NCBI RefSeq assembly: GCF_000002235.5 | Contig: NW_022145606.1 | Location: 22,346,595-22,410,594, forward strand | DNA length: 64,000 nt | Direction: 5' to 3' | Source of the DNA: Strongylocentrotus purpuratus | Lineage: Eukaryota > Echinodermata > Echinoidea > Camarodonta > Strongylocentrotidae | In this document: one piece after another, positions 22,437 to 33,520 of the stretch | How the letters are laid out: every line of letters starts with the position of its first letter | Numbering within the stretch: position 1 is the stretch's first letter | The notes under the pieces: model-generated | What the model was told of the DNA's origin: nothing | Databases searched by the model: none | What the model saw: the letters and a program-made list of their open reading frames with translations, nothing else | Position numbers and translations under genes: made by a program

Positions 22437-22612
22437 ATTGTATCATTTTTTTGCACATATTGTGATACAATTGTTTGAGATATGTGGACATGAATAAATA
22501 TACTTGAACTTGAACTTGAGTTTAAGTGGCATATACTTGAATTCTTCATTCCATAATACATAATATGACAATAAACGATACATGGTAGAACCATGATAAA
22601 GCAATGGTACAA
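22437..22612 (+). repeat. Left member of a direct repeat flanking the 22.8-28.1 kb element
   Basis: It is about 98 percent identical by eye to 28372-28545. The first 80 bases look like a LINE 3' end (GGACATGAATAAATA followed by ACTTGA repeats), but the identity continues for about 90 bases beyond that tail. So this is a duplication of a locus, not simply two LINE insertions. Confidence 0.8.
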
Positions 22613-22789
22613 GGAAATATCAGACTAGGCACACACACACCAACCACCTCTCTCACACATACATACATATGTGCATTATCACAAGTGAGAATAGGAACAG
22701 CTGAAAATGTAGTTCTATCCCTTAGTTAACATATAGTAATCTTAAAAACACAGTGTAGTTTTGTTCCCTTATCTATATCTTTGTCCAAC

Positions 22790-23255
22790 TAGTCCGGCAG
22801 CCAAATCCAGATTATTGGCCTAACCTTGTTTTATGGTCTATAGTTTTTTTTCCAATGGATTTTGATTGCTTAGACCTTCTATTTCAAGAATCCGATTGCT
22901 GACACTCTGTCAGCCTTGAGCAATTTAAGATATATGACGTCATACAAAATGGCCGCCAAAGTACATGATTTTCCTTTAAAAATGAATAATAAATATATAA
23001 TAAGGATTTTTTCTACAATTTTTGGCAGCCAAATGTCTGTATCTCTCTAGGACCATCACTAAAAATATGTTTCGTGGTGTTGCATGGCCAGAGATGACCA
23101 GCTTATTTGCATATTTTGAAATAGCGCCCTCTATAAACATATTAATTTGAATAAAATATGTGTGCCAGCCAAATGCCAATTTCTTAAATCTATGTCACGT
23201 TGAAATCATATTAAATGCTTTTTTGGGGAAACAATTGCAGTTGTGCTGCATTAAT
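22790..23255 (+). repeat. Left terminal inverted repeat
   Basis: It pairs with 27620-28078. Conserved blocks include CCTTGTTTTA, GCTGACACTCTGTCAGC (itself a small palindrome), TGACGTCATACAAAATGG and TTGTGCTGCA. TGACGTCA is a CRE-type site and CAAAATGGCCGCC resembles a YY1 site. Their retention in both arms could reflect a promoter in the TIR, which is inference. Confidence 0.75.
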
Positions 23256-24388
23256 CTTTCATCGTGTTTGGTACAAATTTAGATAGGGTAGGTGTGGGGA
23301 ATGGAGGACCCTTAAGAACATTTGCATAATTTACATAAACATGAACAATGTTACACATACAGACATTTGTGTATTCTCTTTAGTATTTTTTCTCTTTATT
23401 TGGTAACGAAATTGTGGTGATGATGTAACTGATTAATAAGATAACAATGATTAATGACGTCATCACCAAAGGTCTCTCATTACCTACATGTGTAGGTAAT
23501 AAGTGACAGTTACAAATCAAGACATTTTAAATACATATGAATGAAAATGGGATTGTTATAGTTAGTTCAAACACTTTTTGAAAGATATACATGCAGCCAA
23601 TGAACTTACTGTAATTTTGAAACGATTTTAAAACAATGGGGCCCAAAATATTTCTGTAGTTTTTTGTTTACAGTAATAAAGGTGCTCTCAAATATGTTAA
23701 AATACTTTCAGAATAATGTTCTGGCAATATGACTTTTACATTTATCAAACTCACAGCATAGAAACAACTTCTTAAAATTAAATGCATTCAAATTAGAATG
23801 GTGACACGTACAACCAAATATGTTTCATGATAGTGCCTTTCAACATGAAATGGACAACTGGGGAGAAGTAGGCCCCCATCTTGGACCTGGTGTCCCCCAT
23901 TACCTACACACATTTCTGATCAGACACCATTCATAATGTGAATTGCAACACCCATTCACAACACACAGTGGCCATAAGCTTTCTGTGATGGTTGGCACAT
24001 TTCATAAACTTCCTTTTAAAACTATTTTTTTTAGAGCCACCCCTAATTATCTGCATACACCACAACATTCAGTGAAAATTGTGTTTTTATATCAGAGCAA
24101 AATTTTACGATCAAAATTGTTTATCTCGGTCAATTTTGCCAATTTTCTCGTAGAGAGAACGCACTGTAGTCTCCGATATGAATTGGATATATGCAGTAGT
24201 GTTGTTGAAGGCCACATATGTCGCTATATTAATATTGGAGCCAACACGGACAGACAGTGATGGGTTCAAGCTTGGTGGTCTCCAATTCCCTACACCTACC
24301 CTACATATGTCAAGAAAAAAATGGCTATGAAAGAATTTAGTTTTCAACAAATCGGTGACAAGTGGTTTTACGGCACACATTATTATTC

Positions 24389-24945
24389 AATTAATAGACT
24401 TTATTTAGACCAGCACTGCTCCAACGTCAGTGAATGTGGATAAAGCAGTTGACATCTATACTAGACAGATGCATGATTTTCAAAAGAAATTACCTGGTGG
24501 ATTCTATGTCACAATTTCCAAGAATGTTCAAACCGTGGCAGCCATGAAGAAGTCAATGTTGGGGTACGAAAGTCTATGAAAAGTTGATCTACTCCAGAGT
24601 AATAGGACTGCAGACAAGTTCAAGAGAGGTCAATGTCAAGGACATTTTGTCATAAGAGCTTTCACCAGTCCCAACAGCACTTTTTGATGATTCTGGAAAC
24701 GAGCACTCACATGTCAAAGACGGACTTATAGAATTTGACAAAAGTTGAGATGTCAGCCAGGCATGAGACACTGGAACAACCTTGTACAGTCATTGATGGT
24801 TGTGCTCTGCTGTGGATGAAAATCTGATGATGTTTGCTTGGTGTTTGACAGATCCGAGAGTATTTAGAGGTCATAACGGGTCGAGAGTCTTCCAACTGAG
24901 TCCCGCATCACTGCTGCCCTCCAAGAAACTATCTCTTACTGTTCG
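24389..24945 (+). pseudogene. Element-encoded protein, N-terminal remnant
   Basis: After an acceptor-like TTTATTTAG a readable stretch begins (KAVDIYTRQMHDFQKKLPGG, then YSRVIGLQTSSREVNVKDIL, LSPVPTALFDDSGNE, VIDGCALLW and RVFQLSPASLLPSKKLSLTV). It passes through different frames, so the gene is broken in several places. I recognise this from large, unnamed invertebrate protein families with motifs of the type YSRVxGLxxSSRxxxxxxxLxxELxPVPTxxFxDxG. I know of no assigned function. It is interrupted at about 24945 by a LINE and resumes at about 26525 with DNKLQLIDII, where intact relatives would be continuous. Direction and position between the inverted repeats suggest it belongs to the surrounding element. 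Confidence 0.6.
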
Positions 24946-26525
24946 TCGTCGTCGTTTTCATATAGATCATGGCTCACCCTTGTGACCCGTTTGATGAGAC
25001 CTTTTGATCGGCATCTGTCTCCTGTAATCCGGTAGAGTGTCTTTAGTATTTAGAGGGTGGCTAGTGATTTCCCTAAGGTCGTCAGTCCATCTGAGCTTGA
25101 GTCTTCCTTTGTTACGTGTTTCTTCAAAGCTACCTTGAATGATAATTTGTCAAGGTTGTCTCCTGATCTTCTGCTAACGTGACCAAACTATTGTAGCTTG
25201 TACTTGTCAATCCTGGTAGCAAGTGGCGGTTGATCTCCGATGATGGACATTAATTGTGTCCATTGGTGTTGTAATCTCTTCATGATATCCCAAGTAGCTT
25301 CCTCCAACACCACATTTCAAAGGCAGATATTGCCCAGCTTCCACCCTCCTTGACAATCATTGACCCAAGAACATTATATAAACTTGTCCACTTGATCAAC
25401 TTCTTCTCCATCAACCACCATGCTCTGTTGCATGAAGTTAATTTCCACCAATCATGATCTTGGTCTTTTTCACATTGAGGTAGGGTCCAAATTATTCACT
25501 TGCATCCTTCACTCTTTTTTAAGGAGTTCTAGTAGTTCTTCTGATGTTCTTGTTATAAGTGTTGTCAGTGGCATACTGAGCAAAAACACTTAGAGGGGCA
25601 GAAAAACAATCTGCAACACCACCACTCATACATGTTACATGCAGGCCCCGCGGAACTTTTTTTAAAAGCGGGGTGGGGGGGGGGGGGTTGAAGTATTTAC
25701 GATCAGGAAGAGAGGAGCGCAAATTGGCGTGGTGTTCAAGGGGCACAGCCCCCGGAAGCTCAAGGGTTTCAGGCATTTATTAACTGTAAGATGAACATAT
25801 TTCACCTCGGGTCACTTTCTTTCTTTCTTTCTAGTTCTCTTTAACATACTTTATACAAAAAGTGAGGGGGCTCGAGTCCCCTGAGCCCCGCTGTTCTGCG
25901 CACCCTGACATGTAGGCTTTTAAATAAGCATGTTTTTTGCTTGACTGTGGATTTAGGATTTGTCATTTTCCAACATACGCTCAACAAATAATAATTTACT
26001 AAAAAGTGAGAAAAAACCCAGGAAAATCATGTCATTTCAGCAACATTTGTAAATCACTGGTATCGAATATATATTAAAAAAAAAACAGTTTGAATTTTGT
26101 TTGGGGGTTCAACTGTCCCCCCCCCCCCACCCATACCCTTCCCCATTAATACGCCAGAGAGTGTTGTATTGTCGGCGTATCTTAGGTTGGTGATCGTTCG
26201 TCCACCAACAGAAACTTGACCATAAAATGCCTTTCTCATGATGAATTCAGCATAGATGTTGAACATTTATGGTGATAGGTTGCAGCCTTGACGGACAACT
26301 TGACCAATAGTGAACCTTTCGGTATCGCCATTCTCTGTTCTTACTGTTGCTTCTTGGTATTGGTAGAGCGACTGGATGAGTTGAATTATATGTGCTGGAA
26401 AGCCCATCTAGCTCATAATCTTCCATAGGCGTTTATGTTGTACGCAGTCAAAAGCTTTGGAAAGATCAATAAAGCTAGGGAGAGAAGTTGTTGAAACGTG
26501 TCTCTAGTGTTGCTAACTTCACTAT
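24945..26525 (-). mobile_element. LINE fragment inserted in the element, reverse transcriptase remnant
   Basis: On the minus strand, from about 26500, the translation reads AFDCVQHKRLWKIM, then VRTENGDTERFTIGQVVRQG, CNLSPYHLFNIYAEFIMRKA, and VGGRTITNLRYADNTTLSG, the region around the YADD box (here YADN). After the inserted hAT MITE it continues to a C-terminal part including KGRLKLRWTDDLREI-like sequence, ending near 24975. It has several breaks and lacks the endonuclease. The target site looks duplicated as ACTATCTCTTA and ACTATCTTTTC. An RTE- or related-clade element is likely. The precise clade is not claimed. Confidence 0.75.
25566..26159. mobile_element. hAT-like MITE copy 2, with perfect 8-bp duplication
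   Basis: It is flanked by AGTGTTGT at 25558-25565 and 26160-26167. The left end is CAGTGGCATACTGAGC and the right end is ATACGCCAGAG. It shares both flanks of the minisatellite with copy 1 (12910-14128) but has only about one minisatellite monomer. It sits inside the LINE fragment, making the third layer of the nest. Confidence 0.85.
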
Positions 26526-27350
26526 CTTTTCATGACAACAAACTACAATTGATCGACATCATAATTATATGCGCGAGTCGGCAGGATGATTGGGTGCTCA
26601 GAAATAGGGAAAAGCACAAGCAGGCCTTTACCGTCAAGATGAGGTTCTTGTTGAAGTGATTCCAGGCAGTGATGTCATGCCAAGGAAAGGTCTGTCCACA
26701 ACATAGTTATGATGAAGCAGGAAACATCAAAGAACAGCAAGCGATTGGAATTGATGCTAATGAGAAGATGTATGTTAGGGTCCTAGTGGATGGCACAGAC
26801 GTCTACGTACTACTTTTGCATCATTATCTACATGACGGACTTATAAAACGCCAATTACCATGGAGACGCCCCTTCACAAATCGAACTGTTATTGATGTTC
26901 CTGCCAATGTAGACAAGTTAGGAGATATCATTCCATCGATGTTGGCAGGACATGCGTTGACGGGATGCGACACTCTTGGGGCATACTTTGGCATTGGATA
27001 GGGTACAATGCTGAAAGTGATGAAGCAGAAGATTCGACTCCCTAAGGACTGAGTTGGCAATGTTGATGCAGCATGGTCATATGTCATCGCTTAACCTACT
27101 CAATGCTTTGCTTCATGTTATGGACAGTCAACAACCAACTGAATGTCAGAGGCTCGTATCGACGTGTGGCTATCAAGGGTCCCAAGACTAGGAGCTCCAA
27201 ATACCCCCAAACCTTGCCTCACTACCTCAAACTATTGAAGCGTTTGTAGAAAATGTTAAGTGAACTCATTTGCAAACATGCGTGTGGAAGCACGCATTAC
27301 AGTCACGACCTCACTTTGCAGAATTAAGTGTTAAATGACACCCTCTTCCG
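26525..27350 (+). pseudogene. Element-encoded PIN/FEN1-like protein, C-terminal remnant
   Basis: The longest open part (26669-27001) holds VLVDGTDVYVLLLHHYLHDG and GHALTGCDTLGAYFGIG. Readable sequence continues as GTMLKVMK and later NLASLPQTIEAFVENVK and HLQTCVWKHALQ, with several breaks. The spacing resembles 5'-nuclease folds. An acidic strand motif (D-x-T-D-V) is followed about 60 residues on by a small-small-G-C-D-T...GIGxG motif, like the GCDY...GIGPKRA helix-hairpin-helix of FEN1/XPG. That comparison is mine and rests on motif shape. If right, the protein would cut or bind branched DNA during transposition. It is plainly nonfunctional here. Confidence 0.55.
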
Positions 27351-27619
27351 CATGGAATATTTTAGGGTTCCCAACACTTTAGAGGGCTTTTAAACAAATT
27401 TCAAGATTTTGAAGCAAACTTATAAACGGATATAGTCCTGTATCGTATTGGTAGTTCGTAATTTTTAGGTTAATTTAAAAGAATCTAGTACCTTAGAATA
27501 CAAATCTAGTTTCTTAACGCTGTCACTGAAAATGGGCATTTATCACCATATGCCACCTCATACCTATGGGACAGAGAGCATAAAATTCAACCGTGTTATC
27601 TTCGAGTATCAAATTACAA

Positions 27620-28078
27620 CAACAAAAAATGTGCAGCACAATTTTTACTCACTGTATCCAGTGCATCTGACTCATGACATATGATAATCTCATGTTAGAA
27701 ATTGGTATTTGGCCATCATTTTGAACTAAGCAAGTTAATGTGTCTATAGAGGGCGCCATTCCGAATTATGCAAATTTGCATATCATTTGTGATCATACAG
27801 CATCGCAATTTTTATTTAGTGATGATTCTAGAAAAAATCAAGATATTTGACTGCCATTTAATGTAGTAAAATGCTGTTTAAACTTTTTATATCATTAATT
27901 TTGGTTAAAAGGGGGATTTTGGCGGCCATTTTGTATGACGTCACATATCTCAAATTGCTCAATGCTGACAGAGTGTCAGCAATCGAATTCTTCAAATTGA
28001 TGGTCTAAGGAACTATAATCCGAAGAAAAAAAAACTATAGACCCTAAAACAAGGTATACCAAGATGACTGCCGGACTA
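27620..28078 (-). repeat. Right terminal inverted repeat
   Basis: Inverted counterpart of 22790-23255 with small indels and roughly 70-75 percent match by eye, strongest in the outer 190 bases. Confidence 0.75.
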
Positions 28079-28089
28079 AACTATTATCT

Positions 28090-28440
28090 TAGTTAGACCC
28101 CTTTTCTCTCTTCTAACTACACATCATCCTCATCTTGCTCCCTACTCCATTCATTCGTTCCTTCTCTCTCTTTTTCCTGTCACCCTTCTTTGTATATTTG
28201 CAAGTAAGTTATTTAAGGGGACCTTTAGTATCACAACCTTCGTTTCTCTGATGGGTCATCAGCTTGAAACAAACAATAATTTTTTTTTTTTTTTTTTTTT
28301 TTTATCTTTTATCATATTGTGTGATAGTTATTAAGATGTTATAATAAGTGACATCTTTACTTTTGTTTTCAATTGTATCATTTTTTTGCACATATTGTGA
28401 TGCAATTGTTTGAGATATGTGGACATGAATAAATAGACTT
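28090..28440 (+). mobile_element. LINE 3'-UTR fragment with ACTTGA tail
   Basis: CT-rich sequence and a poly-T run are followed by GATATGTGGACATGAATAAA and ACTTGAACTTGAACTTGAG, the form of many CR1/L2-like 3' ends. There is no coding part. Confidence 0.5.
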
Positions 28441-28545
28441 GAACTTGAACTTGAGTTTAAGTGGCATATACTTGAATTCTTCATTCCATAATACATAATA
28501 TGACAATAAACGATACATGGTAGAACCATGATAAAGCAATGGTAC
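28372..28545 (+). repeat. Right member of the flanking direct repeat
   Basis: Near-identical to 22437-22612 in the same orientation, including sequence beyond the LINE tail down to AAAGCAATGGTAC. The two copies bracket the 22.8-28.1 kb element at distances of about 180 and 290 bp. Confidence 0.8.
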
Positions 28546-30350
28546 TGATGTTTTCATAGTTAAAGGTTTTGTTCAATACAACGGTTAAATGGTGACCATG
28601 GTGCATGTGTTCCTGTCCTGTTACCATGAGAAACACCACGTTTAATCATTTGCGGGTTTTTGTTTATTTGTTATTTTAATGAATTATACAGACGTATACA
28701 CGTATTCATAAAGCAGTAATATTCGAAATCAATCGAAATTGAAAATTAGAATGCACTCCTAAAGTCTTCAGGAGTGTCTTTCATAATGTGGTACTATATT
28801 GTCGTCGCTATCCATAATTTACATAGTTACATATTTATATTTATATCAATTACATATAAACTGTTCATCATACTGTAAGTACTGTTCATTAACATATACT
28901 TCTTGTTTTTAACCGAAGAAGGAAGATGCCTTCCGAAAATATGTGTACTTGAAAAACTTGTATACTAAACAATTGGATAATGGTAGCAATATTTAAATTA
29001 ATTTAAGATCAGTGATGTAACAAATATATAAATATATATATATATATATGCGTTAATATACACATCTGTTATCAATATAGCTAACAACCACATATCCAAT
29101 GTACATCATTAAGGCAACACGTACTTGTAACGTGTTAATATTATACTTGTTTAGTACAGGCAGTAAGTTACACAAGTTATAGAAAGAAAATATCATGAAT
29201 GACCCGAACTGTAATACATGACTAATGACCAAATAAAGGAAAAATATATCATTTTCGTCCGAAGGGTACTCTCATTAGAAGAGTCTCAACAAAATTAAAC
29301 ATAGCAACTGAAATTGTGCACTTATAGAACAATAAGTCTCTCTATGTAAATCAGACATTTATTACTACCTCTGCTAACCTTTTTTTCTTCTTTTTTTTCC
29401 TCTTTCTTCTTTTTCTTCTTTTTAACATTATCATTACAATAAGTTGTATTAATGTTCTTCATCTGCTTCTACTACTTTAACTCCTAAAATTGTTACTAAT
29501 ATTTACCAACGTTTCTGTGGTGGTACTATAATAATCATAATAAACGTAAATGCCATAAGTCTGGGTTTGAAAGTAAATTCCGCTTGAGTTCTACTCTCCT
29601 TTCGATGGACAAACTGTCAAGGTATCATACGTTTCATCGCTTTTACTATAGGAAGAAAAAGTAAATTGCTTTGCTTGGTATTCCTGTGGATCTCACGTCT
29701 CCTAACTTTGTAATTTTAGCAGTCTTATATTTTCAAATTAAATTTGTTGTTGAAAATTATGTGGTCAGTTCTAATTACATTGATTTAAAAAAATCTGCTT
29801 ATTTTTACAAGCTTATTTATACAACCTCATTCTACCAAATGAACATTATTATAAATGTTAACTTTAGTTAAATGCTATTTTTTCTTCCTTTTTATATATT
29901 ACTACACAGCCGGCGAAATGAGAGTTGTTCTCGAATATTCCCAATGTATGTATCACACATATTGATTACCTCAATAGACATTCCTTTAAAGGTTTCCTTA
30001 AAATGTAGTTTTCTTACAACAGCTCCGGTTCGCCTATATTATCAATGAATTATAAATCATAATGCGTTCTACAATCCTATCTTTGTGTTCAATACAAAAT
30101 TGATTATCAGTTCACTTGATTTCACGAGAGCATTCATCAGATTTTACATTATTGTTTCCATAACTTTTCATGCAAGACGAGTTTTGAATTTGAAGGGAAG
30201 GAATTACAACAACAAAAACGCTCGTGAAATTATTGACCATTAGTTAATTCAGACTTTATAAAACAATGTCTTTAACCTGAATTTCTTGGATTGTTAGTCA
30301 TGAGTTCACCCCTTTTAGTTACAGGGTGGAGTTAGCGTATATGATATACT
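28546..30350. other. AT-rich intergenic, no gene recognised
   Basis: It contains a TATATA tract near 29030-29050 and a CTTCTT tract near 29385-29425. A GAAGGAAGATGCCTTCC palindrome near 28917 recalls stem-loops in Penelope-like element tails, but nothing else supports such an element. Frames are short and motif-free. Confidence 0.5.
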
Positions 30351-30354
30351 GTTA

Positions 30355-31140
30355 CGTTATTGAATTGAATTGAATTGAGTTGAATTTATTTATTCACTAC
30401 CATTGAAACATTGAAACAAAAGATATATATATATATATATGTATATATAAATGTACAATGACAATTCCAATATAATACATGACATGCATTTTAAAAATAC
30501 ATGTTCTACAGCGATAAACATGTACATTATACAAATATTAAGACAGTTATAAGTAATTTTAGTGTCAAGAGTAAAACAATAAATGAATATTTACAATGGC
30601 TTTGTGCTCGATGGTAAAATAGAGTAAAAAATAGCACATGTGCTAGTCGAGTCTGACTCTCGTTATCTAAAACCTGAAATAGTTCATTGACAAATACACA
30701 ATGTGTTTCCAAATCCTATAAATAACATTTGTGTATAATATTGCAATTTAAAAAACGAGACTGGTTGCTATATTCATCTACGATATATAATTACAAGGTT
30801 ATAATTCGTGGTTTTCACCCAAGAGTATTTGTGTAAGTTTGTTACGAAAAGAGGCTCTTGATCTCTCAATTCTTAGAGCAGTAGGAAGCATATTCCAAAA
30901 ATTACTTCCAACAAACGAAACAGAAAACTTTCCTTGGTCTGTTCTGAATAAAAACGTAGTTGTCGACCATTTAACATTTAACAATTTGAGGTCATGAAAC
31001 AGTGCATTAGTATGAGAACGATGTGGCTTGAAAGTTATAGCACGTACAGCCATCTTTTGAGAGTAAAATATACAATTCAAGTGTGATTCAAGTGCCATAT
31101 GTGGCTGTATCAGAGCTTTATACAACAGTATCAATATATG
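30355..31140 (-). mobile_element. LINE 3' fragment, end of ORF plus UTR
   Basis: On the minus strand 31134-30799 encodes ILLYKALIQPHM, RAITFKPHRSHTNALFHDL and NFWNMLPTALRIERSRASFR, the conserved C-terminal tail that follows the RT in CR1/L2/RTE-like LINEs. The UTR ends in repeated TTCAA pentamers at 30357-30385. The 5' boundary near 31140 is a truncation. The 111-residue piece is open, but far too short to function. Confidence 0.8.
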
Positions 31141-32120
31141 TTTAGGGACAAAGTGCCGTTATTTAAAGAGGATACCCGGCATTTATCTCATTCCGTATAA
31201 ATTCTATGACAAGAAATCACAGGGGTAATCACAGGAGTAATCTAAATTTACACTAAAATGGCATAAGATATATACACAACAGAACTGTTTCATAGACTTA
31301 AATATTGACCGATGCATTTATGAAAACCTTTCTGATTCATTCATTACGTAATATACCAATGTTTTATCTTTAATTATGGTACTTTACATCATGAACCATA
31401 GTGAAACCAACGAAAACAGACAAATTAAGGCTTTTCGTCTTGGCCTCATCGGAGTAAATCGCATTAATTAATTTAAAAAAGCCGAAACTTGACAGCATAA
31501 GTGGAAGCTACAGGAAAAAGCGCGCGTTCGTTCTTGCGATTTATTCTGATGAGGGTGAGACGAAAACAAATGAGTGTGTCTGTTTTCGTTTCTATTTTTT
31601 CGATTTTGAAATAACGATCAACCCCTTAAATATAGTGACGTATATCCGCTTGATCGTAGTTATTAGTGTAACTTAGTCAATATAAGACATGATGTATGAG
31701 GTCCTTCAACGAGCATAGTGGAATTTGTCAGGTAGAAGGCAATGGTACAGGTCAGCTTGACCGGTAGTGTGTAGCCATCGCTGAAACTCAACGAGTGTGA
31801 GTAATGATATAAGATTTGTCATCCTGGAAATTACCATCCTGAGAAATAAGAAAAGTGATATCATAATAAGGACAACGTATACCATAATTACATAAGTTGT
31901 TTTGGAGAAAGAAATTAATGCTGACGGAAACAATTACATTAACAAATGAGCGAATTGATATTTTCAAATTCCTTATTCCATTAGGATAATTGGTAATTGA
32001 TCTAGATTATATGACAGGCTTGCTTCATATAGAAACACAAGGTCTTTCTCCGGTAGCATTGCATGCGACTAGGCATTAATATTGGCATCATCGGGGGACT
32101 TACACCACTCATACGAGTAC
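31141..32120. other. Intergenic with a short inverted repeat
   Basis: CGAAAACAGAC at 31411 and AAAGCCGAAACTTG-flanked sequence are mirrored by GTCTGTTTTCGTTT at 31579. The arms (31408-31465 and 31535-31595) also share CTCATC and AATAAATCGC. A minus-strand frame at 31706-31933 ends WLHTTGQADLYHCLLPDKF after a good acceptor-like TTTCTTATTTCTCAG, but nothing recognisable follows. Confidence 0.4.
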
Positions 32121-32123
32121 TTT

Positions 32124-33520
32124 TTTCACACTGGCAAAATTTTGCTTAACCCCGTACTATAGGTGGGGATTGGGGGGGGGGGGGGGTCTTAGCCCCACCT
32201 ATAGTCCGGGGTTAAGCTCATTCCACTTTCTGTTCAGGCTCGTATTTACCAAATTGGGCTAGCCCCACCTACAGTACGGGGTTAGTTAGCCATGCAAAAT
32301 AGCAGGGCTAACCCCGCAATTGTGTTGCTAACTCCGCAATTGCGGTGCCAAGAAAATGAAATAGAACAGAAACGAAAAATGGTCCGAAACTACGCAATGG
32401 AGCGTATGGCAGCTGGCCGGATGCGAAGTAAGGAGCCCACTGTCCAATCAGAGACGACGTATTCATGAATAAGGATTTTACCGTAAAGCACTACCGGTGC
32501 GAAAGGTCATGTGAAGCGCGCTTATTGTGCTTATTGTGCAATGTTATTAAAAGGCCCATGACATCGAAATACAAGTGTATTCATGTTGGTGTGCAGTCCT
32601 GCATACATCTCATATTTTGATATGTAAATTTTTGAATTTGTTTCATAGATTTTTAAATATTTTTGGATTTTTTCTTTTCTTTCAAACTTGCTAAGCTCCA
32701 CCCCAAAAACCTCCAGATCTCATTCCCCTTGTGACATCATCTGTCAGTCATCAATGAGTCAACTTGAGAAAGTTGCATGTAACTTTGCCAAAGTTGACCA
32801 CCTGTTACAATACCACAGACAATAGCAACATAATTTGTATAAGTTCCTATGTCGGACATGTCAGACTAAACTTATATTCTAGAATAGACAATGGTATGTA
32901 ATTTCCCCCAGCTTAGCACACGTTCATAATATAATTGCATGCTTCGATACATTATTATGTACGATACATCATCATGTCTTTGTTTTCCTGGTGATGCTAC
33001 AGCATGTATGACATAGCAACTTGTATGTTGCTATTGTATTACGTATTGTAACAGGTTGTCGACTTCGGCAAAGATACATACCACTTTCTCAAGTTAGCTC
33101 ATTGATGACTGACAGATGATGTCACAAGGGGAATGAGATCTGGAGGTTTTGGGGTGGACCTTTAATAGCAAGTTTGAAGAAAAAAATATTAAAAAAAATA
33201 TTTAAAAATCTATGAAACAAATTCAGAAGTGTACATATCAAAATATGAGATTTATGCAGGACTGCACACCAACAGGAATACGCTTGTATTTCGGTGTCAT
33301 GGGCCCTTTAAGCGCAGCTGCAGAAAATGCCCTAATGAATATTCATGATATGGAGCTAATCCGGGGCAGTGAGAACAGCGAGAATTTTCTTATTCCGGAA
33401 TAGGCGCTACTACGGGACTAAAACAGCGTGTGTGAAAAGCCAAACAAAGTTAGTCCGGGGTTAATGATATAGTACGGGGCTATAAAGCAAAGTACAGGGT
33501 TAAGCAAAACCAGCGTGAAG
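32124..33520. mobile_element. Outer palindromic element, TIR TTCACACTGG...GCTTAACCCCG
   Basis: The left end TTCACACTGGCAAAATTTTG followed by CTTAACCCCGTAC is mirrored at 33495-33520. Internal motifs TAGTCCGGGGTTA and AGTACGGGGTTA occur in both orientations. It is noncoding and hosts a second palindromic MITE. The duplication at its borders is not clear. Confidence 0.6.
32551..33307. mobile_element. 757-bp near-perfect palindromic MITE with TTAA duplication
   Basis: The ends AAGGCCCATGACATCGAAAT and, reversed, AGGGCCCATGACACCGAAAT are flanked by TTAA (32547-32550 and 33308-33311). The arms stay complementary for about 250 bp, including TGCAGTCCTGCATA, CTCCAGATCTCATTCCCCTT and GATGACTGACAGATGATG. 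It lies inside the 32124-33520 element. Confidence 0.85.

Larger units (their letters stand above)
22790..28078 (+). mobile_element. DNA transposon-like element with ~450-bp TIRs and a nuclease-like gene
   Basis: The ends are TAGTCCGGCAG and CTGCCGGACTA, bounded by AAC on both sides (22787-22789, 28079-28081). The terminal inverted repeats extend about 450 bp and share AATCCGATTGCTGACACTC-, TGACGTCATACAAAATGGCC- and GCGCCCTCTATA-type stretches. Inside is a decayed gene on the plus strand (24389-24945 and 26525-27350), split by a LINE fragment. One published superfamily, Academ, has 3-4 bp target duplications and members said to carry an XPG-type nuclease. From memory that is the closest match, but I could not compare sequences. 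The element is old: the gene has several stops and shifts and the arms have diverged. Confidence 0.6.

Noticed and set aside
31433-31566. Hammerhead-ribozyme-like cores (CTGATGA...GACGAAA) in inverted orientation
   Set aside because: The conserved core words are present at 31546-31564 and, on the other strand, at 31433-31451. However, the segment between them can pair by only one or two bases, so stem II is missing and no clear stem III is seen.
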